Shown here one piece after another: positions 25,435 through 33,914 of a stretch of DNA of 41,626 nt. Each line of letters starts with the position of its first letter. Position 1 is the stretch's first letter. Made by a program: the position numbers and the translations under genes. Source of the DNA: an uncultured Dyadobacter sp. (GTDB taxonomy: Bacteria; Bacteroidota; Bacteroidia; Cytophagales; Spirosomataceae); NCBI RefSeq assembly GCF_946482605.1, contig NZ_CAMLSE010000049.1, positions 1 through 41,626 on the forward strand, given 5' to 3'. The notes below the pieces were generated by a model. That model searched no databases and was not told the DNA's origin. It saw nothing but the letters and a program-made list of their open reading frames with translations.

Positions 25435-26754
25435 TTATTTCGATTTTTCGGGAAGCAGGTAGCCTACGGTGCGGTTGCGCTCGGTGAAATATTGGGCTGC
25501 AACACGCTTGATATCGTCCACTGTGACCTTCTTATAGTTTTCCGGCGCTTCAAACATCTTTTTATAATCACCAAAAAACACATCATAAGTGCCTAAGCTA
25601 TTGGCTTTTCCATTGATGGTTTCGAGCGTGTGGTAGAACTCCATGAGCTTCTGGTTCTTTACTTTCTGCAATTCCGTGTCGGTTACGCCATTCTTGATAA
25701 TGTCGATCTGTTTTTCGATGGCTTGTTCAAGATCCGGGGCTGAAACATTGTCGCCAGCCACACCAAAAACAATGAACAGGGTAGGATCGAAGCCGTTTTC
25801 GAGCCCGGTGGAAACGCTGGAAGCAATGGTAGTGTCCATCACCAGCGATTTCACGAGCCGCGAAGAGTTGCCCGAGCTCAGCAGGCTACTGAACAAGTCC
25901 AACGCGTAATAATCTGCGTGGGCGGTTTCAGGGACGTGGTAGGCCAGGATAAGGTTCGGCGTGGTAATGTCCTTGTAGGTGGTCACGCGGCGCTCGCCAT
26001 TCTGGGGCGGCTCCACGGTGCGGATCTTCGGCGGCAGGCCACGCGCGGGAAGGGGTGCCATATACTGGTCGGCCAGCTTTTTAACCTGATCAAATTTGAT
26101 ATCGCCGACCACCACAACAGTCGCATTATTGGGCGAATAGTAGGTTTTGAAATAGTTTTCCAGATCGGCCTGCGTCCAGCTCTTAATGTCCGATTCAAAC
26201 CCGATCACCGGGAACATGTAGGGATGCTCCTGAAATGCAACGGATTGTACCAGCTCACCCAGCAGCCTGTAATTGCTGTTTTCCAGCCCGGTACTTCGCT
26301 CGGAAAGGACTACACCGCGCTCGCTTTCAACCATTTTAGGGTCGATCGAAAGGTGGCCAATGCGGTCGGATTCCAGTTTGAAGATCGTTTCCAAAGCGTC
26401 TTTCTGGAACCAGTCGGTGTAGACGGTCACGTTTTCGCTCGTGTAGGCATTATTGGAGCCGCCGTTGGCTTCCATCACGCGGTCAAACTGCTTCGGGCCG
26501 TAGCTTTTGGAACCGTTGAACATCATGTGTTCGAAGAAATGGGAGAGGCCGGTAATGCCATGCACCTCGTTCCGCGAGCCTACCTTCCAGAAGAGGTACA
26601 TATTGGCGGTGGGAATCGAATGGTCTTCCAGGACGAGGAATTTCATACCGTTGCCCAGCGTGAAACTTTTCACATCCTCCGGCCTGGTTTGCGCATGCGC
26701 CACACCGAGGCCCGTCAGCGCGGCCGCGGTGAGTAATAGTTTTCTTAGCTTCAT
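25435..26754 (-). CDS. M16 family zinc peptidase, catalytic partner
   Basis: 439 residues with a signal peptide (cleavage near AHA-Q). The inverted zinc motif is intact: HFFEH (72-76), with the third ligand Glu in ERGVVLSE (about 152). Family M16B enzymes degrade peptides enclosed between two lobes and pair with a catalytically silent homologue, encoded 23 nt downstream here. Both are exported, so the dimer should clear peptides in the periplasm. It is the first gene of a two-gene operon; the 154-nt upstream gap to the divergent endonuclease-like gene shows no clear TAnnTTTG element on this strand. Confidence 0.94.
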   Translation of the reverse strand: MKLRKLLLTAAALTGLGVAHAQTRPEDVKSFTLGNGMKFLVLEDHSIPTANMYLFWKVGSRNEVHGITGLSHFFEHMMFNGSKSYGPKQFDRVMEANGGSNNAYTSENVTVYTDWFQKDALETIFKLESDRIGHLSIDPKMVESERGVVLSERSTGLENSNYRLLGELVQSVAFQEHPYMFPVIGFESDIKSWTQADLENYFKTYYSPNNATVVVVGDIKFDQVKKLADQYMAPLPARGLPPKIRTVEPPQNGERRVTTYKDITTPNLILAYHVPETAHADYYALDLFSSLLSSGNSSRLVKSLVMDTTIASSVSTGLENGFDPTLFIVFGVAGDNVSAPDLEQAIEKQIDIIKNGVTDTELQKVKNQKLMEFYHTLETINGKANSLGTYDVFFGDYKKMFEAPENYKKVTVDDIKRVAAQYFTERNRTVGYLLPEKSK

Positions 26755-26869
26755 GAAGCAGGGATTGTTAATGAATGTGTAATGATAGTGAAAATGCCCG
26801 ATTGCCCGAAACGGATCAATTGAAAACTTAAATGGATGATCAGGCGGTAGTAGTTACCCTGCGAAACGC

Positions 26870-26877
26870 TATTTTTG
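26870..26877 (+). promoter_or_regulatory. Promoter -7 element for the exported EEP-family gene
   Basis: TATTTTTG matches TAnnTTTG exactly, 31 nt before the ATG at 26909. No -33 TTG is seen at standard spacing. Confidence 0.45.
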
Positions 26878-26908
26878 ACGCATTATTTACCAAATCTTCG
26901 TACCACCG

Positions 26909-27706
26909 ATGAAAAACTATTTTTTCCCTTTACTGGCGCTTCTCGTACTCAACGGAGTAGCCGGTACGCTGCCCGACCAGCCTGCCAAAAAGCAGCGTTT
27001 CAAAGTAATGACCTACAATATCCACCATTGCAATCCGCCATCGGCCGGGGACAAGATTGATGTTGAGGCTATTGCCAAAGTGATCAATGCCGAGAAGCCC
27101 GATTTCGTTGCATTGCAGGAAGTGGATGTGAACACTGAACGCTCGGGAAAAGGCAAAAACCAGGCACAGCAACTGGCAGCGCTGACGGGGATGAAATTCT
27201 ATTTTTCCAAAGCGATCGACCATCAGGGCGGCGACTACGGGGTGGCAGTGCTGACCAGATTCCCGATCGTCGATTCGGCGAAATTTGCATTGCCGATCCG
27301 CCCGGAATTGAAGGAAGAGGACCGTACCATTGCCGCAGTAACGGTGAAACTGCCCGACAACCGCAAGCTGATCTTCGCCAGCACGCATTTGGGTTTGAAA
27401 GAGCCTAACCGCATGCTGCAAGCAGAAACGATCTGGAAACATTTTGGTGAAACGCAACTGCCGATGATCCTCGGAGGAGATTTCAATGCAACCCCCGACA
27501 GCCCGGTAATTGCCTATTTCGACAAGTACTTCACGCGTTCCTGCGCCGATTGCAAGCCGACAATCCCTGTGGAAATGCCTAAAAAGACCATCGATTTCAT
27601 CATGCACAAGCAGGGCACCCAACTTAAAAGCGCCAACACGAAGGTAATCGACGAGCAATATGCGTCGGATCACCTCCCGGTGACGGCCGAGTTTACATTA
27701 GAGTAA
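26909..27706 (+). CDS. Exported endonuclease/exonuclease/phosphatase family protein
   Basis: 265 residues with a signal peptide (MKNYFFPLLALLVLNGVAG). The DNase I/sphingomyelinase-like fold is indicated by MTYNIHHC (about 34), ALQEVDVNTERSG (metal-binding Glu), FASTHLGL, GGDFNATPDSP and the C-terminal SDHLPVTAEF, with catalytic Asp, Asn and His all present. Members cleave phosphodiester or phosphomonoester bonds in nucleic acids, phospholipids or inositol phosphates; the exported Bacteroidota forms are uncharacterised. Its end overlaps the end of the convergent nuclease gene by 14 nt. Confidence 0.9.
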   Translation: MKNYFFPLLALLVLNGVAGTLPDQPAKKQRFKVMTYNIHHCNPPSAGDKIDVEAIAKVINAEKPDFVALQEVDVNTERSGKGKNQAQQLAALTGMKFYFSKAIDHQGGDYGVAVLTRFPIVDSAKFALPIRPELKEEDRTIAAVTVKLPDNRKLIFASTHLGLKEPNRMLQAETIWKHFGETQLPMILGGDFNATPDSPVIAYFDKYFTRSCADCKPTIPVEMPKKTIDFIMHKQGTQLKSANTKVIDEQYASDHLPVTAEFTLE

Positions 27707-29420
27707 CGTCCTCCTTGATCCAGTTAACCCGCACGATCCGGCTCTGCACACCGTGTTCGGCGAAGAAATGCTGCCAATGCAGCTGCCGCGACGAAAGGTG
27801 GTCGGTAGGGGACTTGATTTCGATGAATGCATAATCGTCGTCGTTCCAAACGAGCAGATCTGGGAAGCCGCGGGTGTTTTCGCGGAGATTGAGCGCCATT
27901 TCGAGCATGATCTTGTGGATCTTTTCGGGGCTGAGGAGCGAGGTGAGGGTTAGCACCTTGTCTAATGCGCCGTCATACCACGGCACGAGCACATTGGTAA
28001 TGCCGTATTTATCCGCGAATGTCTGGCTTACGAGCTCGTCGATAATCTCCCGCGAATGCGCGGCGGCGAGCCGTTCCTTCAATTGCTCCGACCGTTTGAA
28101 ATAGAAATCGGGCAGGAAGAAATCCGAGGGAATGCGTTGCAGCGGGTTATGGATCGTCTGCACATTGGTATCGTAAATAATGTCCCAGAAGAGCAATCCG
28201 AACAACGCACGCCACGGCTCGTTTTCGCTGAAAAACGCATTGTAACCTTGCTCCTGGTAATAGGTGATCGCGCCGAACTCCACCCGGAAACGGAAGGAAA
28301 CCGGAACTTCAATGGCTTCGGCTGCTTTTAAAGCCTGGGTCGTCCGTTTGACGGTCCGGGCTTTTTTGTTTTTGATTTTCTCATAAAAATCAAGGCTGAA
28401 AAAGCGCTCGTCGGCATTTTGCGGGCTTTCGGAAATTTCCTCGCACAATGCCAGTGCTTCGTCGATTTCACCGAGATTATACAGCAGTCGGACCCGTCGC
28501 TCGCGGGCGGGGGCGTCGCTTGTGAGCTGGTAGATCGTCAGGGCCTGTGAAAGCATTTTCTTGCGTTCGAGCCAGGCGCTTACTTTTAATATAAATGTAT
28601 TGAATGACGGTAATGCCTTATGACTGAGCCCTGTGCCGCTCGCTACTTGCCAGTTCATGAACCAGTCGTAAATCTCCTCCGGCGGCCGGTCGTTCTTAAT
28701 GACGTCGAAAGTTTCTTTCATAAGTGAAACCATCAGCGTGTCGTCAGCGTCCTTCCGCGTATCGAATTGAATGGACAAATACTGTTCATCAAACGACTGA
28801 AACCGCACGTGGCCCAGGTCACGGACTACGAATTCAGTCATATCCGCATACCGGTTGCCAAAGAAGAGGAATTTCATCAGCATTACCTCCGCTTCGAACG
28901 ACACTTTTACGACCGGTTCCATTTCACAAATTACCTCGCAAAGCACCTGAAAATCATATTCATAAAGCAGCCAACGCACGAGATCGGGCTTTTTAATGCT
29001 TTTGGAAGGCATTACTTCGGGTTGGAGCAGCCGGGTAACTTCGAGTAATTCGGGTTTGGTAAAAAGCTCTATCACCTCGCCGGACCGGCTGTCATGCGCT
29101 TCGCAAAGTGTTTCGATGAAATCGCGTTCCAGGAGTTCGGTAAGCACTGCGGCCATGTCCCCGATTTCGGAATAGGATAGGCTGTTGGTACGAAAAAACG
29201 ATTTGCTGCGGTTGCTGAAACGGATGAAGAGGCATTGTGCATCCTCGGAAAGGGATTCATAATTTTTCAGAAATTCCAGTTCACGCTCATACAGAATATG
29301 CGCATAGCGTTTGCGAACGAACGCCAGCACGTAGTTGAAGTATTCAAGGTAGTATTTGGGTGGTAAATCCGTGGGAAACACCTGTTCCCTCGCAAACGGG
29401 TCGGTCAACTCGGCAGACAA
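27693..29420 (-). CDS. FAN1-like VRR-NUC domain nuclease
   Basis: 575 residues, cytoplasmic. The C-terminal VRR-NUC domain has the PD-(D/E)xK site: RGFPDLLVW (Asp521) and FIEIKSPTD (Glu534, Lys536), followed by LSSRQLHW. An SAP-like segment is visible near residues 130-160 (LLQPEVMPSKSIKKPDLVRWLLYEY), and the middle is helical and TPR-like. This order matches bacterial FAN1, a structure-specific 5'-flap nuclease that unhooks DNA interstrand crosslinks. Length is close to the Pseudomonas enzyme. The start is a TTG at 29420; no ATG occurs before about residue 88, which would remove conserved sequence (YYLEYFNYVLAFV). It lies alone between a convergent gene and a repeat-rich gap. Confidence 0.88.
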   Translation of the reverse strand: MSAELTDPFAREQVFPTDLPPKYYLEYFNYVLAFVRKRYAHILYERELEFLKNYESLSEDAQCLFIRFSNRSKSFFRTNSLSYSEIGDMAAVLTELLERDFIETLCEAHDSRSGEVIELFTKPELLEVTRLLQPEVMPSKSIKKPDLVRWLLYEYDFQVLCEVICEMEPVVKVSFEAEVMLMKFLFFGNRYADMTEFVVRDLGHVRFQSFDEQYLSIQFDTRKDADDTLMVSLMKETFDVIKNDRPPEEIYDWFMNWQVASGTGLSHKALPSFNTFILKVSAWLERKKMLSQALTIYQLTSDAPARERRVRLLYNLGEIDEALALCEEISESPQNADERFFSLDFYEKIKNKKARTVKRTTQALKAAEAIEVPVSFRFRVEFGAITYYQEQGYNAFFSENEPWRALFGLLFWDIIYDTNVQTIHNPLQRIPSDFFLPDFYFKRSEQLKERLAAAHSREIIDELVSQTFADKYGITNVLVPWYDGALDKVLTLTSLLSPEKIHKIMLEMALNLRENTRGFPDLLVWNDDDYAFIEIKSPTDHLSSRQLHWQHFFAEHGVQSRIVRVNWIKEDVTLM

Positions 29421-29468
29421 AACGATTACTTTTTTAGTTGATGAAGAAATAAAGTTACCAAAAATATG

Positions 29469-29645
29469 GAATGAGTGAATGACTGAATGTGTGAATGATT
29501 GAATGAGCTGCCGTGGAACGGGGAATGTGTGAATGACCGAATGACTGACCGGGTCGCCGGAGCGATGAGCCGCGGTGGAACGGGGAATGAGTGAATGTGT
29601 GAATGACTGAATGTGTGAATGAGTGACCGGGGCGCCGGAGCGGTG
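29469..29645 (+). repeat. Octanucleotide minisatellite with GC-rich spacers
   Basis: Thirteen copies of an 8-bp unit (GAATGAGT, GAATGACT, GAATGTGT and variants) occur in three blocks: five at 29469-29508, three at 29523-29546, five at 29585-29624. The blocks are separated by related GC-rich spacers containing GTGGAACGGG and GACCGGG(T/G)CGCCGGAGCG, making a higher-order repeat. It occupies much of the 436-nt gap between the FAN1-like gene and pgk. No open frame of note crosses it. The rest of the gap is AT-rich and carries the pgk promoter. Confidence 0.9.
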
Positions 29646-29819
29646 TTTTTTTGGTTGAAGTTTCGATGGTGGAAGTGGGATACCGGGAGGTGCGGGACGG
29701 TTATATTAAAATTTGGTTAATTCATTGTTTTATAGAAAAATGAAAGGTAAAAATTGGATTATAGGCATGTTGGGCGCTGTGTTTTGTTAAATGCGTAGTA
29801 TATAATTAAGAAATTGGTT

Positions 29820-29827
29820 TACATTTG
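29820..29827 (+). promoter_or_regulatory. Promoter -7 element for pgk
   Basis: TACATTTG matches TAnnTTTG exactly, 29 nt before the pgk ATG at 29857. The expected -33 TTG is not found at 17-23 nt, so the element may depend on an upstream AT-rich region. Confidence 0.5.
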
Positions 29828-29856
29828 CTACCTATGGAAAACAATTTTACCTGCCC

Positions 29857-31047
29857 ATGACAACATTAGATTCTTATGATTTTTCAGGGAAAAAAGCCCT
29901 GGTTCGCGTGGATTTCAACGTCCCGCTTAACGACAAATTTGAGATCACGGACGATACCCGTATCCGTGCTACCATTCCTACAATCAGCAAGATTCTTAAT
30001 GACGGCGGTTCCGTGATTTTAATGTCCCACCTGGGGCGTCCCAAGGACGGACCTACCGAAAAGTACTCCCTGAAACACCTGGTAAACCCGCTTTCGCTCA
30101 TCCTGGGCAAGACGGTGAAGTTTGCCGACGATTGCATTGGCGACAGCGCTAGCGAGTTGGCCGCGGCATTGCAGCCGGGTGAGGTTTTGTTGCTGGAAAA
30201 CCTGCGTTTTTATAAAGAAGAAGAAAAAGGTAACGAAGAGTTCGCTGAGAAACTCTCGAAACTGGGCGAAGTGTGGGTGATGGATGCATTCGGTACCGCA
30301 CACCGCGCACACGCATCCACAGCCGTGATCGGTAAATTCTTCACCGACAAAGTTTGCGGTTATGTAATGCAAGCTGAGCTGGACAACGCGGAAAGACTTC
30401 TGGAACATTCGGAAAGACCTTTCACCGCGATTATGGGTGGAGCTAAAATCTCCGACAAAATCCTGATCATCGAACGCCTGCTCGATAAGGTCGATAACCT
30501 GATCATCGGCGGCGGTATGTCATATACATTCTCCAAAGCACAAGGCGGAAGCATTGGTAAATCGTTGCTGGAAGCCGACAAGCAGGAACTTACGCTTGAA
30601 TTGGTAGAAAAAGCGAAAGCCAAAGGCGTAAACCTGATCCTTCCCGAGGACACCGTGATCGCCGACAAATTCTCCAATGACGCGGAGCGTAAGGTTGTTG
30701 CCGCTGGTGATATTCCTGACGAATGGGAAGGTCTTGATATTGGTCCCAAAACCATCGAGATTTTCGCTGATATCATCAAAAATTCAAAAACTGTGCTCTG
30801 GAACGGCCCAATGGGTGTATTCGAATTCCCGAACTTTGCTACCGGCACGAACGCAATCGCCGAGGCGGTGGTATCTGTTACCGAGGAAAACGACGCATTT
30901 TCACTGATCGGTGGCGGTGATTCGGCTTCTGCGATCAACAATGCCGGGTTCGGCGACCGTGTGAGCTATGTTTCAACAGGCGGCGGTGCATTGCTCGAAT
31001 ACATGGAAGGCAAAGTGCTTCCAGGTGTTGCTGCACTCGAAGCATAA
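29857..31047 (+). CDS. pgk: Phosphoglycerate kinase
   Basis: 396 residues, normal length. It transfers phosphate between 1,3-bisphosphoglycerate and ADP in glycolysis/gluconeogenesis, in the cytoplasm. Clear family motifs: [11 protein letters not shown] (about 14-24), SHLGRPKDG (substrate loop), [37 protein letters not shown], the nucleotide-binding WNGPMGVFE and the C-terminal [14 protein letters not shown]. The gene stands alone with its own promoter element and a hairpin terminator, typical of a housekeeping enzyme. Confidence 0.98.
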   Translation: MTTLDSYDFSGKKALVRVDFNVPLNDKFEITDDTRIRATIPTISKILNDGGSVILMSHLGRPKDGPTEKYSLKHLVNPLSLILGKTVKFADDCIGDSASELAAALQPGEVLLLENLRFYKEEEKGNEEFAEKLSKLGEVWVMDAFGTAHRAHASTAVIGKFFTDKVCGYVMQAELDNAERLLEHSERPFTAIMGGAKISDKILIIERLLDKVDNLIIGGGMSYTFSKAQGGSIGKSLLEADKQELTLELVEKAKAKGVNLILPEDTVIADKFSNDAERKVVAAGDIPDEWEGLDIGPKTIEIFADIIKNSKTVLWNGPMGVFEFPNFATGTNAIAEAVVSVTEENDAFSLIGGGDSASAINNAGFGDRVSYVSTGGGALLEYMEGKVLPGVAALEA

Positions 31048-31076
31048 GCATTTCACTTTTTAGGTTTATAAAAAAG

Positions 31077-31107
31077 AAATCCATCCCGCACATCGCGGGA
31101 TGGATTT
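31077..31107. terminator. Bidirectional terminator between pgk and the outer-membrane protein gene
   Basis: A perfect 13-bp stem (AAATCCATCCCGC 31077-31089 with GCGGGATGGATTT 31095-31107) and a 5-nt loop. The plus side continues with a short T-run; the minus side continues into TTCTTTTTTATAAA. It should therefore terminate both convergent genes, more strongly on the minus strand. Confidence 0.9.
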
Positions 31108-31167
31108 TCTGCATAACAAACCTAACTAATTTATGAACACTGGTCACGTTTGACCGGAATTCCACTT

Positions 31168-33615
31168 TTAATTGCCACCTGCGCGTTTCTGCAAATCGTC
31201 AGAACCGGTATTGCGCTGGCGGGCACCCTTCACATTCTGGTTACCGAAGTTGTACGTGAAGGTTAGTCTGAACTGGCGGCTTGGCCATTCAGACCGCACT
31301 CTGAAATCAATGTCTTTGTAGATTGCTGTCCCATTAAAACGGTTGGTCCAGAATATGTCGTTGACATTGAGGCGGATCGTGCCTTTCTTATTCAGGATGC
31401 TTTTCTGCAAACCTGCATTGATCATTCCCATCGGCTTCGCGGCATACAATCCGTAGAATGCCCTGCTGTTATACCATCCCGAAAGCTCAGCGGACCATCC
31501 TTTGCCGATCGTAAACTGGTTGCTGGCGTACATATTCCAGGTCGCCTGCTTGATTTCGAGCTGCTGTTCAAGGTAATATGACTTGTAATGGTTGTAAACT
31601 CCCGTAAAGTTCGCCTGCACTTGCCACCACTTGGTAACCGGGATCGGGAATGAGACGGTCAGGCTGATATTGTCCTGATTGTCCAGGTTGTCGGAGGTAA
31701 CGAATGTTTTGTTCTCCGACGCGATCTGCTGAGGCAGCTCATCCGCGATCATGTCTTTGATCCGGCTGTAAGCAAGTGTGGTGTTGATTGTATTTTTGTA
31801 AACGTGTACGAGTTGGAATGAGTTGGTGTACTGTGGTTTAAGGTTCGGATTGCCTCTCTGGAACGTGTATGGGTCGAGGTAAAACTCAAATGGGTTCAAC
31901 GACTGGTAGTTCGGGCGGTCGATCCGGCGGCTATAAGAAATATTCAGCACGTTGTTCGTATCCAGCTGGTTGGAAAGAAATATGCTGGGGAACAGGTTGA
32001 TATAATTTCTGTCGCGTTTCTGGTTCAATGTTACCGAATTACCGATGGAATGTGTGTGTTCGCCGCGGAAACCGACCTGGTATTTGATCTTTTTGCTGAT
32101 GCTGCCGCTATAATTCAGATACGCTGCATTTACATTCTCGGTGTATTTGAACCGGTTGGAGCGGGTCGGATCCAGTTGCCATTCGTCGGTTTTTGTTTCG
32201 AAAACCATGTCATTGTCTGATGTAACATAACTGGTTTTCAGACCGGTTTCGAGTTTTCCTTTCCACAACGGCTGTGTGTAATCGAGCTTTGCGACACCAA
32301 TGCTGATATCCGAAGGCATATCGTTACGGACGATTTCCGGGTTTCCGTCAGGGGCACCGTCGGGTTTAGCGTAACGTGTATCGAGGTTGCTGTTCTTTTT
32401 GCCGCCGTAATGCACGTAATCTACGTCGAAGGTCAACTCTTTTTTGTCGGTAAACTGATGTTTGAAGTTCACATTGGAACTGATATTATTCATTTTACCG
32501 CCGTTGAAGACATTGGTCCGAAATGTTCTCTGGAGGTTCAGGTCGCCGTCGAGAATGCGGGTGTTGGTTTGCCCGAATGGATTACTCCAATCGTTGTAGA
32601 ACCCGGATACCAGTACGCCCACCGTGGTTTTATCTGTTGCAAAATAATCCATACCGGCGCGGACATTATAGTATTCCGACTCGTTGATCCGCTCGGTGTG
32701 CTGATCGAAGATCGTCACTTTATCCTCGTAGGGAATGCGGCGGTAGATGTCGTTGTTGTTGAAACCTTTGTTATAGAATGCACCGCCGCTGATGAACGTA
32801 CTGATTTTCCCGGCGCGGTGGTTGAGCGTTCCCGTTGCGCTTGCACGGCCATATTTCGCCCAGGCGCCGCCCAGGTTGATGTTGCCATTGGTACCGTAGT
32901 TCTTATTACGTTTCATCTTGATGTTGATGATACCAGAATTGCCGGCAGCGTCGTACTTGGCCGAGGGGTTCGTGATCAGCTCGATCTTCTCGATGTTGTC
33001 GCTTGGCGTGTTGCGTAGTAAGGTAATAAGCTCCTGTTGGGATAAAAACGTCTGTTTTCCGTCGATCTGGACGATCACCCCTTCTTTTCCCCGAAGTTTC
33101 AATTGCTCGTTCTGCTGATCTACCGTTACGCCGGGAGCACGTTCGAGCACTTCCAGGGCAGTAGCTCCCGCGGAGACAATGCTATTTTCGACATTGATGA
33201 CCGTACGGTCGATTTCCTGTTCGATGAATGGTTTCTTGGCCACCACAGTCACTTCGTTCAGCGACTTCGTGTCGGTTTGCAGCGTGATAGTGGGAAGGTT
33301 TACGGCATTGTCTTTCACGTCGAAGGACTGACTGTAACTTTTCTGGTAGCCTACCATCGACACGAGCGTCAGGTATTTGCCTGCTGCTATCTGGTCGAAT
33401 GCGAATTTCCCGCTTTCATCGGCAGCGAGTCCCTTTACGAGTACGGAATCCTTAGCATGCAACAGCAGGACATTCACAAACGGGAAAGGCTGCGACTTTT
33501 CGTCCAGGATCTGCCCTGTTATTTTTCCTTTGCCGGTAAGTGGCTGGGTGGATTGTGCTTGTACAATACCGCTTCCCAGTAGCAATGCTACAGTTAGGTT
33601 CATCAAGAATTTCAT
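31168..33615 (-). CDS. TonB-dependent-receptor-like outer-membrane beta-barrel protein
   Basis: 815 residues with a signal peptide (cleavage near VQA-Q). Residues about 29-110 form a carboxypeptidase-D regulatory-like domain (GQILDEKSQPFPFVNVLLL), followed by a plug-like region (LNEVTVVAKKPFIEQEIDRTVINVENS, YDAAGNSGIINIKMKRN). The barrel matches the outer-membrane beta-barrel family common in Bacteroidota (OMP_b-brl_3 type; YSRRIDRPNYQSLNPFEFYLDPY is characteristic). There is no SusD partner. Homologues are often regulated by stress or two-component systems. Here a TATCTTTG promoter and a possible operator precede it. The ligand is unknown. Confidence 0.9.
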   Translation of the reverse strand: MKFLMNLTVALLLGSGIVQAQSTQPLTGKGKITGQILDEKSQPFPFVNVLLLHAKDSVLVKGLAADESGKFAFDQIAAGKYLTLVSMVGYQKSYSQSFDVKDNAVNLPTITLQTDTKSLNEVTVVAKKPFIEQEIDRTVINVENSIVSAGATALEVLERAPGVTVDQQNEQLKLRGKEGVIVQIDGKQTFLSQQELITLLRNTPSDNIEKIELITNPSAKYDAAGNSGIINIKMKRNKNYGTNGNINLGGAWAKYGRASATGTLNHRAGKISTFISGGAFYNKGFNNNDIYRRIPYEDKVTIFDQHTERINESEYYNVRAGMDYFATDKTTVGVLVSGFYNDWSNPFGQTNTRILDGDLNLQRTFRTNVFNGGKMNNISSNVNFKHQFTDKKELTFDVDYVHYGGKKNSNLDTRYAKPDGAPDGNPEIVRNDMPSDISIGVAKLDYTQPLWKGKLETGLKTSYVTSDNDMVFETKTDEWQLDPTRSNRFKYTENVNAAYLNYSGSISKKIKYQVGFRGEHTHSIGNSVTLNQKRDRNYINLFPSIFLSNQLDTNNVLNISYSRRIDRPNYQSLNPFEFYLDPYTFQRGNPNLKPQYTNSFQLVHVYKNTINTTLAYSRIKDMIADELPQQIASENKTFVTSDNLDNQDNISLTVSFPIPVTKWWQVQANFTGVYNHYKSYYLEQQLEIKQATWNMYASNQFTIGKGWSAELSGWYNSRAFYGLYAAKPMGMINAGLQKSILNKKGTIRLNVNDIFWTNRFNGTAIYKDIDFRVRSEWPSRQFRLTFTYNFGNQNVKGARQRNTGSDDLQKRAGGN

Positions 33616-33670
33616 GGCTAATAGTTATAAGGTCAGCGTACCCGAGGTGCTTGTTCCATTAGGTACACTG

Positions 33671-33678
33671 CAAAGATA
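33671..33678 (-). promoter_or_regulatory. Promoter -7 element for the outer-membrane beta-barrel gene
   Basis: Minus strand reads TATCTTTG, an exact TAnnTTTG match, 55 nt upstream of the ATG at 33615. There is no TTG at -33, which fits a promoter needing an activator; possible operator repeats lie directly upstream at 33688-33740. Confidence 0.5.
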
Positions 33679-33687
33679 GGTACTTGG

Positions 33688-33740
33688 TATAGCATAGAAC
33701 CTTTCATTACATAAATGGTTGGTATGCTATATAAATGGTG
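33688..33740. promoter_or_regulatory. Candidate regulator-binding repeats upstream of the beta-barrel gene
   Basis: An inverted repeat (TATAGCATA 33688-33696 with TATGCTATA 33723-33731) is interlaced with a direct repeat ATAAATGGT at 33711-33719 and 33731-33739, spaced exactly 20 bp, two helical turns. The position, 10-60 bp upstream of the -7 box of the minus-strand gene, suits an activator. The region is AT-rich, so chance cannot be excluded. The remaining gap up to guaA holds the guaA promoter. Confidence 0.4.
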
Positions 33741-33863
33741 TGTGTCTATCTTTCGGCTTATAGATACAAAGTGACAAAACAAAGTTGCACCGTGGCGGAA
33801 AAAAAGTTTGAGTGGTAAAATACCCATATGAACGTCAAACAGTCCTAAGTTTCAACTTCGCTT

Positions 33864-33893
33864 TTTGCTTTTCGCCCAATCTCCCTACCTTTG
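33864..33893 (+). promoter_or_regulatory. Promoter of guaA
   Basis: TTTG (33864-33867), an 18-nt spacer and TACCTTTG (33886-33893): a full match to the Bacteroidota promoter consensus, ending 21 nt before the ATG at 33915. The clearest promoter in the window and useful for judging the others. Confidence 0.75.
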
Positions 33894-33914
33894 CGATTTA
33901 GATAGCATATATAT

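Noticed and set aside
29461..29645. Regularly spaced repeats that could suggest a CRISPR array
   Set aside because: Units are only 8 bp and contiguous, spacers are few and similar to each other, and no cas genes are near.
33700..33914. Possible purine riboswitch upstream of guaA
   Set aside because: The promoter lies only 21 nt before the ATG, leaving no room for an aptamer in the leader.
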